A stretch of 38,490 nt of DNA from Cytobacillus firmus NBRC 15306 (lineage in GTDB: Bacteria; Bacillota; Bacilli; Bacillales; Cytobacillaceae): contig NZ_BCUY01000037.1 in the NCBI RefSeq assembly GCF_001591465.1, forward strand, positions 1 to 38,490, written 5' to 3'. The notes under the pieces are model-generated. The model ran no database searches. It saw nothing but the letters and a program-made list of their open reading frames with translations, and was not told the origin of the DNA. The translations under genes were made by a program, and so were the position numbers. This document shows, in pieces, positions 1 to 8,000 of this stretch (positions are counted from its first letter, which is position 1; each line of letters begins with the position of its first letter).

Positions 1-12
1 GGAGCGATACAT

Positions 13-441
13 ATGAAATTAAATGTAGAAGAAATCAAAGAAATCATCCCTCACCGGTATCCATTCCTGTTTGTGGATTCCATTGAAGAACTTGAGCCTG
101 GAAAACGGGCTGTCGGCAAAAAGAATGTTAGTGCCAACGAGGAAGTGTTCAATGGGCATTTCCCTAATTACAATGTATTTCCGGGATGTCTGACGCTTGA
201 AGCCTGTGCGCAGACAGGTGCTGTGGCGCTGTTGTCACTGGATGAGTATAAAGGTAAACTCGCTTTTTTTGCCGGTGTGGAGAAATGCCGCTGGAAACGC
301 CAGGTGCGGCCGGGCGATACACTCCTCATGGAGGTAGAACTTCTTTCCGTCCGCAGAGGAATCGGAAAAGGCAAAGCCCGTGCGACCGTGGATGGCGAAG
401 TCGCGATGGAAGCGGAAATTATGTTTGCGATTGAAAGATAA
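13..441 (+). CDS. fabZ: 3-hydroxyacyl-[acyl-carrier-protein] dehydratase FabZ
   Basis: This 142-residue protein has the single hot-dog fold length usual for FabZ, which removes water from (3R)-3-hydroxyacyl-ACP in cytoplasmic fatty-acid elongation. The motifs seen are [11 protein letters not shown] near residues 12-22 and [21 protein letters not shown] near 47-67. They contain the catalytic His of GHFP and the acidic residue in the LTLEA helix. The window opens with a ribosome site, GGAGCG, at 1-6 just before the ATG. A strong terminator follows directly, so fabZ ends its transcript. It stands next to ywpF and ssbB, as in the ywp region of B. subtilis, and not beside lipid A genes, which fits a Gram-positive host. 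Confidence 0.95.
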   Translation: MKLNVEEIKEIIPHRYPFLFVDSIEELEPGKRAVGKKNVSANEEVFNGHFPNYNVFPGCLTLEACAQTGAVALLSLDEYKGKLAFFAGVEKCRWKRQVRPGDTLLMEVELLSVRRGIGKGKARATVDGEVAMEAEIMFAIER

Positions 442-449
442 TTATTGAG

Positions 450-480
450 AATCCCGTATACAATGTGCGGGATTTTTTCT
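450..480 (+). terminator. Rho-independent terminator after fabZ
   Basis: The arms AATCCCG (450-456) and CGGGATT (468-474) form a stem around an 11-base loop, followed by a T run ending near 479. It lies 9 bases after the fabZ stop. Confidence 0.85.
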
Positions 481-575
481 GTAAAAATAGATGCAAGTTG
501 TTTCGGTTTTTGGGAAATATAAAGGAAGACCAATGCAGCAGGTCGACAATACACCTTTTGAAAGGAGCTTTTACG

Positions 576-845
576 ATGAATAAAAAGCTTTTAACACTTA
601 TCGGAGGATCCGTTCTTTCCGCCATGCTACTGGCAGGCTGTGCCACTGACGACCAGGAGCCGCCGCCGGAGGATGATACAATCACTGAGGAAAATGGTGA
701 TGTGAATGATCTGAATGAAAATACAGATGATAACGACATCAATACAGATGACGACGGCGACTTGATGGAAGACGACAACGAGCCGGGCGAAGACGCTGTG
801 GAAGATAAGCTTGATATGCAGGATGAAGATAACAAGGATGAGTAA
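576..845 (+). CDS. small acidic lipoprotein of unknown function
   Basis: This 89-residue protein begins MNKKLLTLIGGSVLSAMLLAGC. The lipobox LAGC puts the lipidated cysteine near residue 22, so it should be anchored on the outer face of the membrane. The mature part is almost entirely Asp, Glu and Asn (runs such as EDDTITEENGD) and has no recognisable fold; it is probably disordered. The start at 576 was chosen because AAAGGAG at 561-567 is correctly spaced, while the reading frame merely stays open further upstream. It has its own terminator, shared with the convergent ywpF. Possible roles such as cation binding or charge in the wall are only inference. Confidence 0.75.
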   Translation: MNKKLLTLIGGSVLSAMLLAGCATDDQEPPPEDDTITEENGDVNDLNENTDDNDINTDDDGDLMEDDNEPGEDAVEDKLDMQDEDNKDE

Positions 846-855
846 TAGTAAAGAA

Positions 856-890
856 AAACTCCCGTCATGACTGAGCGGGAGTTTCTTTAT
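856..890. terminator. bidirectional terminator between the lipoprotein gene and ywpF
   Basis: AAACTCCCG (856-864) pairs with CGGGAGTTT (876-884). T-rich tracts lie on both sides, so it can end transcripts from either direction. The ywpF stop codon (865-867) lies in the loop, so the 3' arm is part of the ywpF coding sequence. Confidence 0.8.
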
Positions 891-1323
891 TTTCCTTTTT
901 AGCAGCAGCCAGGCGCGGCTTGCTTTGCATCTTATCCTTGAATTCGTCGAGGAGATTGTTGCCGATATATCCCTTGTCCAAGAGGTCCTGGAGCAGCAAT
1001 TCTGCGTAATCATTTTTCGTTCTTTTGAGTGATCCCTCAAAAAGGATGCTGATATGGTTTTCCAGTTCGCTGATAGAGGTAATTTTAGTTTGGAATGCGG
1101 CTGGATCGTTTTCTTTTTTCGTAATAACAACTTGGATGGTCAGCTCGTCCTTATCATCAGCGCGCTTTTTGAAGTACTCAAGATAGGATTTATCAATAAA
1201 TGCCTCCAAAAGCCAGTTGCTCTTTTCGTCTTCTTTATTAATAATCAATCCATCATCCAGTTCAATATCAATCAGGCCATTTTCTTCCACCAATTGCAGA
1301 GAAACAAGTTTAAATGTTTTCAT
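865..1323 (-). CDS. ywpF: YwpF-like protein
   Basis: This 152-residue soluble protein begins MKTFKLVSLQLVEENGLIDI and resembles B. subtilis YwpF in length, character and position between fabZ and ssbB. Its function is not established. It is predicted to mix beta strands in the first ~100 residues with a helical tail rich in Lys, Ala and Gln. The ATG has a clear ribosome site (TGGAGGT on the minus strand, about 1328-1334). A TATAAT -10 element lies at 1362-1367 on the same strand. It shares a bidirectional terminator with the upstream lipoprotein gene. The family assignment is from memory of the sequence and synteny. Confidence 0.75.
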   Translation of the reverse strand: MKTFKLVSLQLVEENGLIDIELDDGLIINKEDEKSNWLLEAFIDKSYLEYFKKRADDKDELTIQVVITKKENDPAAFQTKITSISELENHISILFEGSLKRTKNDYAELLLQDLLDKGYIGNNLLDEFKDKMQSKPRLAAAKKENKETPAQS

Positions 1324-1361
1324 GGCTTACCTCCATCTCTAAAATAAGTTGTCTATAAAAA

Positions 1362-1367
1362 ATTATA
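1362..1367 (-). promoter_or_regulatory. candidate -10 element for ywpF
   Basis: TATAAT on the minus strand lies about 40 bases before the ywpF start. No good -35 hexamer was found at 17 bases, so this is tentative. Confidence 0.4.
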
Positions 1368-1427
1368 ACACAGCCAAAACTGAAAGCGAATTTGACAGTT
1401 TGTCGAATTTTCTTTTTTCTAATGTTG

Positions 1428-1524
1428 AAAATCGAATTTTCGAGGCAGTTTTTTGCGGAAAAGGGGCCGAAAATTGAATTTTAGGGGTGTTTTTGGCAAA
1501 AAAGCACTATGAAAAACACATTTT
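1428..1524 (+). promoter_or_regulatory. three ComK AT-boxes upstream of ssbB
   Basis: Three exact copies of AAAA-N5-TTTT occur at 1428-1440, 1470-1482 and 1512-1524. Their centres are exactly 42 bp apart, which is four helical turns. AAAA-N5-TTTT is the known half-site (AT-box) of the competence activator ComK, and ssbB is a ComK target in B. subtilis. The last box ends 6 bases before the proposed -35 hexamer. Confidence 0.7.
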
Positions 1525-1530
1525 GGCTTT

Positions 1531-1560
1531 TTTACACAGTGGAGAAGTTCCGGCTATGAT
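1531..1560 (+). promoter_or_regulatory. sigma-A-type promoter of ssbB
   Basis: TTTACA (1531-1536) and TATGAT (1555-1560) are separated by 18 bp. They lie between the ComK boxes and the ssbB ribosome site. Confidence 0.55.
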
Positions 1561-1589
1561 AAGGCTACCAAAGAGAGGAGATGAAAACC

Positions 1590-1958
1590 ATGATCAATCA
1601 AGTGACCCTGGTGGGAAGGCTGACAAGGGATCCTGAGCTGAAAAGGACACAGGAAGGGATCCCGGTGACGAATGTGACGCTGGCAGTAAACCGCCAGTAC
1701 CGCAACCAGAAGGGTGAAATCGATGCGGATTTTGTGCAGTGCACATTATGGAAGAAAACGGCGGAAAACACATCGCAGTATTGCCGGAAAGGCACCCTGA
1801 TTGGGATAACCGGAAGGATCCAGACGCGGCATTATGATAATCAGGAAAAGAAACGGATTTATGTAACAGAGGTGGTAGCGGAAACCGTCCGCTTTCTTGA
1901 CAGGAAGAAGACTGAGGAAATGCCGGTGACCGTGACCAAGGAGGAGCTTCCGTTTTGA
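1590..1958 (+). CDS. ssbB: single-stranded DNA-binding protein SsbB (competence type)
   Basis: This 122-residue OB-fold protein begins MINQVTLVGRLTRDPELKRT. It carries the SSB signatures LAVNRQYRN, DFVQCTLWKKTAENTSQYCRKG and GRIQTRHYDNQEKKRIYVTEV. It lacks the long glycine-rich tail and the DDDLPF-type tip of the essential SsbA and ends KEELPF. It is close in size to B. subtilis SsbB, which coats incoming DNA during transformation. The ATG at 1590 is preferred over the in-frame ATG at 1581 because GAGAGGAG ends at 1580, giving a 9-base gap. Three ComK boxes upstream support competence control. The stop overlaps the TTG start of the next gene. Confidence 0.92.
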   Translation: MINQVTLVGRLTRDPELKRTQEGIPVTNVTLAVNRQYRNQKGEIDADFVQCTLWKKTAENTSQYCRKGTLIGITGRIQTRHYDNQEKKRIYVTEVVAETVRFLDRKKTEEMPVTVTKEELPF

Positions 1959-2155
1959 ATGAAGTGTCTGAAAGAGTAAAGGCATTGGAATATATGCTCG
2001 AAAGCCTCATCAAGATGCTCGGAAAATCAAACCAGAGAGTCGATGATCTGAACAAACGAGTCCTCCAGCTTGAATCGCTCATCCGTGAAACAGTCATGCA
2101 AAACAGCCATACACAAGAGCGGCAAACACCTAAACGCTTAACCATCATGAACTGA
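1955..2155 (+). CDS. small coiled-coil protein translationally coupled to ssbB
   Basis: This 66-residue protein starts with TTG at 1955, inside the ssbB stop region, with GAGGAG at 1941-1946 as ribosome site. Residues about 3-46 form a heptad-like helix (ALEYMLESLIKMLG, VDDLNKRVLQLESLI). The tail is short, basic and polar. The four-base overlap and shared ribosome site indicate coupling to ssbB, hence probable competence-associated expression. I do not recognise a family. A small DNA-uptake accessory is possible but is inferred from position only. Confidence 0.65.
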   Translation: MNEVSERVKALEYMLESLIKMLGKSNQRVDDLNKRVLQLESLIRETVMQNSHTQERQTPKRLTIMN

Positions 2156-2236
2156 CGGCATCCCCCAACCAGCTGTCCACACATATTCCTTCCCTATAGA
2201 AAATCAATCATATCCCCAAAACTTCCCCGAATTGGA

Positions 2237-2268
2237 ACCCGGTACACTTGTGCCGGGTTATTTTTTTA
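2237..2268 (+). terminator. terminator of the ssbB operon
   Basis: AACCCGG and CCGGGTT enclose a short inner CAC/GTG pairing, followed by a TTATTTTTTT tract ending near 2268. Confidence 0.85.
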
Positions 2269-2300
2269 TGGTGACAGGTACCGCCCGAATTTTGTCGATT
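2269..2300 (+). repeat. REP-A element, copy 1
   Basis: The core GGTGACAGGTACCG is followed by CCCGAATTTTGTCGA. The same bipartite sequence recurs at 7745-7777 and inverted at 13111-13140, and its first half at 12401-12423. It sits between the ssbB terminator and the 3' end of the convergent Xre gene. It is probably a substrate of the RAYT encoded at 12461-13036. Confidence 0.75.
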
Positions 2301-2303
2301 ATC

Positions 2304-2702
2304 CTAGAAATCCTTCAACGCCTGAATATTGTTCTTAATCACTCTCACAGCGAGGGCTTTTTTCTTTTCGTTAAAGGTGTATATGTCCAGGAGGGTTTTT
2401 TTCAGGTCCGGATATTGGCTGATGATTTCCCGGATCATCTCCATATCCTTATCATCCGGGTTTTCTTTTAAAATGGACTTGTCCGCTGAGTAGGAGGACG
2501 GGTTCTCCAATTCATCAGTCAATAAGGTCTTGTCCACTTTATATACTTCTGCCATTTGTAGGAGGGTTTGGTAAGTGGGGGTGACCTTGCCTGTTTCGTA
2601 TTTGCTGATGGTTGAGCGATCCACTTTCAGCATTTCAGCAGCAAAATCCTGAGTCCACTTTCGGTCCGTTCTTAATTTTTTCAGTATTTCAGATAAAGAC
2701 AT
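2304..2702 (-). CDS. Xre-family transcriptional regulator
   Basis: This protein of 132 residues has an N-terminal Cro/C1-type helix-turn-helix at about residues 4-60. The recognition segment is WTQDFAAEMLKVDRSTISKYETGKVTPTYQTL. A helical C-terminal half of about 70 residues probably serves dimerisation or sensing. ATG at 2702 is preferred over the in-frame GTG at 2711 because GGCGGTGA lies just before it at normal spacing. It is divergent from the gene at 2907, with two copies of a GTGA-N7-TCAC palindrome between them, so autoregulation and control of that neighbour are likely. The ligand and other targets are unknown. Confidence 0.88.
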   Translation of the reverse strand: MSLSEILKKLRTDRKWTQDFAAEMLKVDRSTISKYETGKVTPTYQTLLQMAEVYKVDKTLLTDELENPSSYSADKSILKENPDDKDMEMIREIISQYPDLKKTLLDIYTFNEKKKALAVRVIKNNIQALKDF

Positions 2703-2767
2703 CCTTTTCACCGCCGTTTACTTTCTTTCTTTTAACTTAGCGGGAATAGCAGTTGAAAAGGCCGGTT

Positions 2768-2807
2768 GTGAACTTTAGTCACGTTATATAAAGTGATTAT
2801 TATTCAC
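2768..2807. promoter_or_regulatory. twin palindromic operators GTGA-N7-TCAC
   Basis: GTGA-N7-TCAC occurs at 2768-2782 and again at 2793-2807, with centres 25 bp apart, in the gap between the divergent Xre gene and the unknown gene at 2907. This arrangement fits a cooperative pair of sites for a small dimeric HTH regulator, most likely the neighbouring Xre protein. Confidence 0.55.
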
Positions 2808-2906
2808 GAATAAGGAATTATGCTATATGGGTAAAAGGAACCAGGGAGGATTTTCACGGAATATGTCGAATATATTTTTTGAAAATAATAAAAAGGAGGG
2901 GATTTA

Positions 2907-3350
2907 GTGGGTAAAGGAGATAAAACCGGGTACCTGTATTTTCAGACAGAAAATAAAAGTCTAAATACTAATCATCAGCCAAGCTTCTTTGATGCGCTTC
3001 AGCTCATTAAGCTCCAGAATAATAAATCCTATCAACGAATTCCTCTTAGAAGCCATACTTCACTTATGTTCAACGATACGGAACGAACTCTTCACTACAA
3101 GTTTAACTTCTTATTAAGCCAGGTGGCAATTAACGCCGGGGACAAGAAACCTACATATCAGCTGCTATCCTGTTTTATTATAAAAAAAGGCAGCAAAGTC
3201 ACGTTTCTGACGCAAAAACCTAATAAGCCGGAATATGCAAAAATAAAAGAACAGCCTTCAAGCCTTTATGCATATCAAGGACTTGAAGACTGTACCAGCT
3301 CTATGTCAGGTGAACCAGATCCCGCAGCTCATCTGTTGAAAGCTCGGTAA
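2907..3350 (+). CDS. hypothetical protein divergent from the Xre regulator
   Basis: This 147-residue reading frame starts with GTG at 2907, after a very strong ribosome site AAAAGGAGGG at 2890-2899. The protein is basic and polar and has no signal peptide or membrane segment; I recognise no family. The frame crosses the proposed ywqA terminator (3237-3293) and ends 50 bases inside the 3' end of the convergent ywqA. Its last ~30 residues may therefore be an accidental extension of a shortened gene. The twin operators upstream suggest control by the divergent Xre protein. I am fairly confident that translation starts here, but less sure that the whole product is functional. Confidence 0.55.
   Translation: MGKGDKTGYLYFQTENKSLNTNHQPSFFDALQLIKLQNNKSYQRIPLRSHTSLMFNDTERTLHYKFNFLLSQVAINAGDKKPTYQLLSCFIIKKGSKVTFLTQKPNKPEYAKIKEQPSSLYAYQGLEDCTSSMSGEPDPAAHLLKAR
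3237..3293 (-). terminator. probable terminator of ywqBA
   Basis: ACAGCCTTCAAG (3251-3262) and CTTGAAGACTGT (3282-3293) are inverted with one mismatch. Read on the minus strand the stem is followed by TTCTTTTATTTTT, 8 bases after the ywqA stop. It lies inside the opposite-strand frame 2907-3350. Confidence 0.6.
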
Positions 3351-6120
3351 TCCAGTTCTCGCTCGTAATAATCTGGTCATTAAGGGTCTGCTTTTTTTCA
3401 AGCATAGCATCAATTTTTTCCTCGAGTGTGCCGGTGGCAATCATTTTATGCACATGAACAAAGCGTTTTTGCCCAATCCGGTAGGCGCGGTCAGTTGCCT
3501 GGTTTTCAACGGCAGGATTCCACCAGCGGTCATAATGGATAACATGGTTTGCTGCCGTCAGATTCAAACCGGTTCCTCCGGCTTTTAGCGACAGCAGGAA
3601 TACCGGAAATTCATGATTTTGAAAACGGGTGATCATATTATCCCGTTCCTGCTTTGGCACGCTTCCGTTTAAAAACGGCACGTCGAATCCGAATTGTTTT
3701 TTCAGCAGGCGGGCGATCATATTCCCCATTTCGATATATTGGGTAAAAATCAGGCAGCTTTCTCCCTGCTCATGAACAGCGCCGACAAGTTCGCTTAACT
3801 TTTCAAGCTTTACAGAACGCTCAAGGACATGCTTAGGCTTCTCTTCTTTTAAATAAAGGGCCGGATGGTTGCACAGCTGCTTTAAGCGGCTTAATAACTG
3901 CAGAATCAGGCCTTTGCGCTCAAAACCTGACAGCTTTTCGATCTGTGCGAATGTATCCTGGACAAGCTGCTCATATAGTGAAGCCTGCTCAGCAGTCAGC
4001 GGACAATATTCCTTCTGCTCAAGCTTATCGGGCAGGTTCAGGGCCACATCCTCATCCTTTTTCGTGCGGCGGAGCAGGAAGGGGCGGATATAGGCCTGCA
4101 GCTGCTTAACTTTATTTTTGTCGTCATCCTTCTCAATCGGCAGAACATAGCGCTTCTGGAACTGCCCGAGACTGCCGAGATAGCCGTGGTTCGTAAAGTC
4201 AAAAATGGACCAGAGCTCGGTCAACCGGTTTTCCATCGGCGTTCCGGTGAGGGCAATATGATGCTTGCCCTTTAACGTCCGGACAGCTCTCGATTGCTTT
4301 GTCTGCGCATTTTTAATATTCTGGGCTTCATCAATTGAAATGGAGCTCCACTCAATTGCTTCAAAATCCTCCAGATCCATATGGGTTAGTCCATAGGAAG
4401 TCAGTACAATATCAGACTCCATTACTTTTTCAGAAAAGCTTTCTCCCTTCAGGCGGTTAGATCCGTAGTGAAGATATACGCTCATGCCAGGGGCAAATCG
4501 CTCGATTTCCTTTTGCCAGTTCCCGAGTACAGATGTAGGGCAGACAATGAGAGATGGGCCGCTGTCTTCCTCTTTTTTAACTTTTAAAAGATAGGAGATC
4601 AGCTGAATCGTTTTTCCAAGTCCCATATCATCTGCCAGAATGGCACCAAAACCATAGCGGCGCAAAAACAGCAGCCAGCTCATCCCGAGCTTCTGATAAG
4701 GGCGGAGATCACCTTTGAAGCTTGCAGGGACCTCTTCAAGCGGAAGGTTTTTAATATCGCGGAGCTGCTTCACCATCTGTTTCCATTGGCGGTTAAGCTC
4801 AATCTGAATCCGGGCAAATGCCTTAGGGTTATCCAGCTCGTCTTCCTGCGTGCTCCCGTCAGCCATAAGTTCCTGCTCGATCAAATCACGGACATGCAAA
4901 CCTTCTTTTTCCGCTTTCTTCATTAAATCCTGGATATGGCGGACAAAATGGGGATCCAGCTTAATCCAGCGGCCGCGAACATAGACGAGCCGTCTTTTTT
5001 CCTCTACCATGCCCCGGAATTCTTCCTCTGTTAAGTCAACTCCATCCATGCTGAAACGCCAATCATAATCAAGCATCGACTGCAGCCCGACAAACGAAGG
5101 ACGGTGGCTGCCGGTTCCCTTCACTTTTGCTTTTACCTTGAGGCTTGCGTTCTTCATAGCCTGCCACCACGATGGAAGCAGAATTTCCACGCCAAGTGCC
5201 AGCATGGTTTCGCTTGCCTCTGTCAGAAAAGTCCAGGCTTCATCTTCCGTCAGCATAGTCGAAATCCCGCTGGGCTTGCCTTCAAGCCATGGGAAAAGCT
5301 CCAGCCAGCGCTGGATCTCTTTTTCAATTGAATCCTCGTAATCATGCCAGTCATGCGGATAATTCGAATAATCCTTGTAATCGACAAATACATCAGGATT
5401 CTTTTTTCCGCGCAGAAATATCGTCAAATCCCAGCTGGTATCGATATCCCCGGGCTCTTCCAGCTTAAGTCCGATCGAGAAAGGAGCATCATTTGATTTA
5501 ACTCCGATCCATTCCTGCCAGCTTTCTTCATCAAAATAAGCTGCAAGATCCCGCGGTGAGAGGTGCTCACTCCGCAAGGCTTCAAGCTTTTCACCGAACT
5601 GCGCTTTCGCTTCATGGTTTTGATTCATATAGCCATCAAGGGAGCGGTGAAATAAATCCCCGATAAATTCCCTGACTGGAGAGCCTTCTACTGTCTGCTC
5701 CCAAAAGTTTGTGCCGAATTCGGCGATCACACTTTCCGGCAGTGCCCAGCGGAATTGACCTTGTTCCCAGGCGGCAAAATCCGGCATCCATTCCTGGTCC
5801 ACGATCGAATCATAAAGTGCATGAGAGGAGGCCAGCAGAATTTCGGCCGTTTCATCCCAGCTCCAATCAATCAAACGGTTGAATTGCTCTGCCGCAAACA
5901 GGGTGACAAGCTGCCATCCGCTTACAGAGATCCCCTTAATCCCGTCTGCCTCTGCAGCATCAAGCATGGTTCCGAAAAAGCTTTCCCTGTGATGATTAAA
6001 AAGAAGAGGCTTCCATTCCTTCGGAGAAAGCAGGCGACCCTCTTCATTAACAGCAAAAATCAGGTAGCGGTCATTGTTTATTGGTTTCACTTTCACATGG
6101 AGAAATCTCGTTTTAAGCAT
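3301..6120 (-). CDS. ywqA: SNF2-family ATPase/helicase YwqA
   Basis: This 939-residue protein belongs to the bacterial SNF2 (Swi2/Snf2, RapA-like) group, ATP-driven translocases on double-stranded DNA. The N-terminal ~450 residues match the helicase-associated region of bacterial SNF2 proteins. The ATPase core then shows DDMGLGKT (residues 497-504, Walker A Lys503), DEAQ at 597-600, ALTGTPMENRLTELW, and C-terminal motifs LSLKAGGTGLNLT and ENQATDRAYRIGQ. The ATG overlaps the end of ywqB by 8 bases, so the two are coupled. The pairing of an SNF2 protein with a SWIM zinc-finger protein is conserved in Bacillus. The cellular role is not settled; DNA repair or transcription remodelling are possible. 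Confidence 0.92.
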   Translation of the reverse strand: MLKTRFLHVKVKPINNDRYLIFAVNEEGRLLSPKEWKPLLFNHHRESFFGTMLDAAEADGIKGISVSGWQLVTLFAAEQFNRLIDWSWDETAEILLASSHALYDSIVDQEWMPDFAAWEQGQFRWALPESVIAEFGTNFWEQTVEGSPVREFIGDLFHRSLDGYMNQNHEAKAQFGEKLEALRSEHLSPRDLAAYFDEESWQEWIGVKSNDAPFSIGLKLEEPGDIDTSWDLTIFLRGKKNPDVFVDYKDYSNYPHDWHDYEDSIEKEIQRWLELFPWLEGKPSGISTMLTEDEAWTFLTEASETMLALGVEILLPSWWQAMKNASLKVKAKVKGTGSHRPSFVGLQSMLDYDWRFSMDGVDLTEEEFRGMVEEKRRLVYVRGRWIKLDPHFVRHIQDLMKKAEKEGLHVRDLIEQELMADGSTQEDELDNPKAFARIQIELNRQWKQMVKQLRDIKNLPLEEVPASFKGDLRPYQKLGMSWLLFLRRYGFGAILADDMGLGKTIQLISYLLKVKKEEDSGPSLIVCPTSVLGNWQKEIERFAPGMSVYLHYGSNRLKGESFSEKVMESDIVLTSYGLTHMDLEDFEAIEWSSISIDEAQNIKNAQTKQSRAVRTLKGKHHIALTGTPMENRLTELWSIFDFTNHGYLGSLGQFQKRYVLPIEKDDDKNKVKQLQAYIRPFLLRRTKKDEDVALNLPDKLEQKEYCPLTAEQASLYEQLVQDTFAQIEKLSGFERKGLILQLLSRLKQLCNHPALYLKEEKPKHVLERSVKLEKLSELVGAVHEQGESCLIFTQYIEMGNMIARLLKKQFGFDVPFLNGSVPKQERDNMITRFQNHEFPVFLLSLKAGGTGLNLTAANHVIHYDRWWNPAVENQATDRAYRIGQKRFVHVHKMIATGTLEEKIDAMLEKKQTLNDQIITSENWITELSTDELRDLVHLT

Positions 6121-7729
6121 CGATTAGCTTACCCCTTTTGCATTCTTCCTGAAAGGCGCGGAGACGTTTCGTTTTTTCAAGCAGCAATTCAAGAAAAAGA
6201 TGCCAGTCTTCCTGGCGTTTCAGCTTGTTGTACAGCGTGCGAAGCTTTTTCATTTTCCGGACGGCCTCGCGGTAATGATCTCTGTTTTTCATATTAATGT
6301 GGCCCGTTATGGATTGATGATATAGCGGCAGGAGGATGGACGGCTCCTTTTTGCTGATTTCCCTGATCCGGTCCTTGCCAAGAGAATCAAGATCAAAGCC
6401 AATGAACGCCTGCAGGTCCGCCCATTTCATGAATTCGCCTTTTTCAAAAAGCAAATATTCATAGTCACTATAGCTGTACGGTAGCGTCTCCATCAGGGCT
6501 TTCTCGTACAAATCCATTTTGCTGCTCTCCAGGCAATAAGGAGAAATCGCCTTGATGGACATCCGGGTAAAATCCATGCAGGCGTAATAGTCATCAATTT
6601 CTTTCAGATAATCACGTAATTTATGGATAAATGCTTCTGCATACGGGCCCATTCGATTCCAGTCCTTCTGGGCTGAAAAGTAATCGAGCCAGTAAAGCAT
6701 GTAAGGTGTCATTAAGACATTTGGCACATTTAAAACATTGAGTGCCTGTTCATCATTGCGTTCAAGAATTTGAAGATGCACATAGCCAGCCAATAACGGC
6801 AGGTTAGGCTCCTCTTTTATGGAGGATTTCAGCTTCTCGATCTCCGCTTCACGCCACTCTTTCTTTTTGAAAAAATGTGTCCATAGCAGCCGGTATAATT
6901 GGGTTCGTTCATACTCCATCCCAAAAGAACCGGTGATCAGTCCGCCAGAATCATCCTTCAGCTTTTCGATAAATTGATCGAATGCGAAGGGAAGGGAGTG
7001 AACCGACAATTTATACATGATCTGGGTGGAATCTTCCATCAAGGACTGATAGAGATGGCGGTAATAGCGGTCAATCAATTCCTCGCCATGGCCGTACTTT
7101 CTGCTCAGCGCCATCAGCTTTTTAAAAGAAAAAACATAGCCGATCAGAAGGTAAAGAAGCTTCCATTCCTGCTCTACCGGTGCTCCCGCTTTCATGCGGC
7201 GCAGATACACATGGAAAAGCTCAGGCAGGACATAAGGACGGGGTTCTCCCTGTTTTTCCATCAGCTCGGTAAAGCTTTCGTCGAATACAGCAACCCAGCG
7301 ATCATAATCCGCCTTCATCTGGCCGGAGGATTTCAAAAGATCCTTCGCTTTTTGAAGCCCCCAATTCTTGGCGGTCTGTTTTTCCTTGATCGGCTTCCGC
7401 CATTCTTCAATCCACATGGACACACTTCTGGCTTTAGAGAGAAGCTGCAGAAAGACCGCAGTCTGATGGCGGCAAAAACCTTCAGCCGGACAGGAACACT
7501 CACTCAAATGAATGAATTCAAGGTCCAGCTCAACCTTTGCCGGAGTTACATCTTGAACCGTCGCCAAAACCGTATCACCCTCAAAACGAAGCTGATACAC
7601 AAGCCCCTGCCGATAAAGCATCAGCCCCTTCTGCACCAGGCGCGCATCCTCCTCATTCTCAGCCCGCAGCAGCCCCTTCAGCTCATTCGCTGCAAACTCC
7701 AAAGGCTCCAAAAACCGCTCCGGAATCAT
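6113..7729 (-). CDS. ywqB: SWIM zinc-finger protein YwqB
   Basis: This 538-residue protein carries a SWIM zinc finger, CxC-x5-CxH, at Cys78, Cys80, Cys86 and His88. The remaining ~430 residues are helical and possibly repeat-like. SWIM fingers bind DNA or proteins and commonly accompany SNF2 ATPases; here the gene precedes ywqA with an 8-base overlap. ATG at 7729 is preferred because TAAGGAGGT (7736-7744 on the minus strand) is 6 bases away, whereas the ATG at 7735 directly abuts it. A REP-A element lies in the leader just upstream. B. subtilis has the same pair; the biochemical function is unknown. Confidence 0.88.
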   Translation of the reverse strand: MIPERFLEPLEFAANELKGLLRAENEEDARLVQKGLMLYRQGLVYQLRFEGDTVLATVQDVTPAKVELDLEFIHLSECSCPAEGFCRHQTAVFLQLLSKARSVSMWIEEWRKPIKEKQTAKNWGLQKAKDLLKSSGQMKADYDRWVAVFDESFTELMEKQGEPRPYVLPELFHVYLRRMKAGAPVEQEWKLLYLLIGYVFSFKKLMALSRKYGHGEELIDRYYRHLYQSLMEDSTQIMYKLSVHSLPFAFDQFIEKLKDDSGGLITGSFGMEYERTQLYRLLWTHFFKKKEWREAEIEKLKSSIKEEPNLPLLAGYVHLQILERNDEQALNVLNVPNVLMTPYMLYWLDYFSAQKDWNRMGPYAEAFIHKLRDYLKEIDDYYACMDFTRMSIKAISPYCLESSKMDLYEKALMETLPYSYSDYEYLLFEKGEFMKWADLQAFIGFDLDSLGKDRIREISKKEPSILLPLYHQSITGHINMKNRDHYREAVRKMKKLRTLYNKLKRQEDWHLFLELLLEKTKRLRAFQEECKRGKLIDA

Positions 7730-7744
7730 GTTCATACCTCCTTA

Positions 7745-7777
7745 TTGGTGACAGGCACCACCCGAATTTTGTCGAAT
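7745..7777 (+). repeat. REP-A element, copy 2
   Basis: The core GGTGACAGGCACCA, in which GGTG and CACC can pair, is followed by CCCGAATTTTGTCGAA. It lies in the 5' leader of ywqB, starting 10 bases before the ribosome-site side of that gene. Confidence 0.75.
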
Positions 7778-7958
7778 CTATTTAGAACAAGGCTCCCGTA
7801 AAACGGATTAGTCGGCCCTGTAAAGTACATTCCTTTATTATAACATTTAGGACAGCTGGAATGAAGGTGCGCGCTGTTTCAAAAATACCAGAAGGAAATT
7901 TGGGAAGGAAATCATACGAGGTGAATATTCGGAGTTTTTCGATTTCCCCTAAATAAAA

Positions 7959-7967
7959 TGGTATGAT
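7959..7967 (+). promoter_or_regulatory. extended -10 promoter of the MFS gene
   Basis: TGGTATGAT contains a TG-N-TATGAT extended -10 element about 34 bases before the start codon. No good -35 hexamer is visible. The 7778-7958 stretch before it shows nothing else recognisable. Confidence 0.4.
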
Positions 7968-8000
7968 GGATTTAGCGCTTTAGTGGAACAGGGTGGGGAA

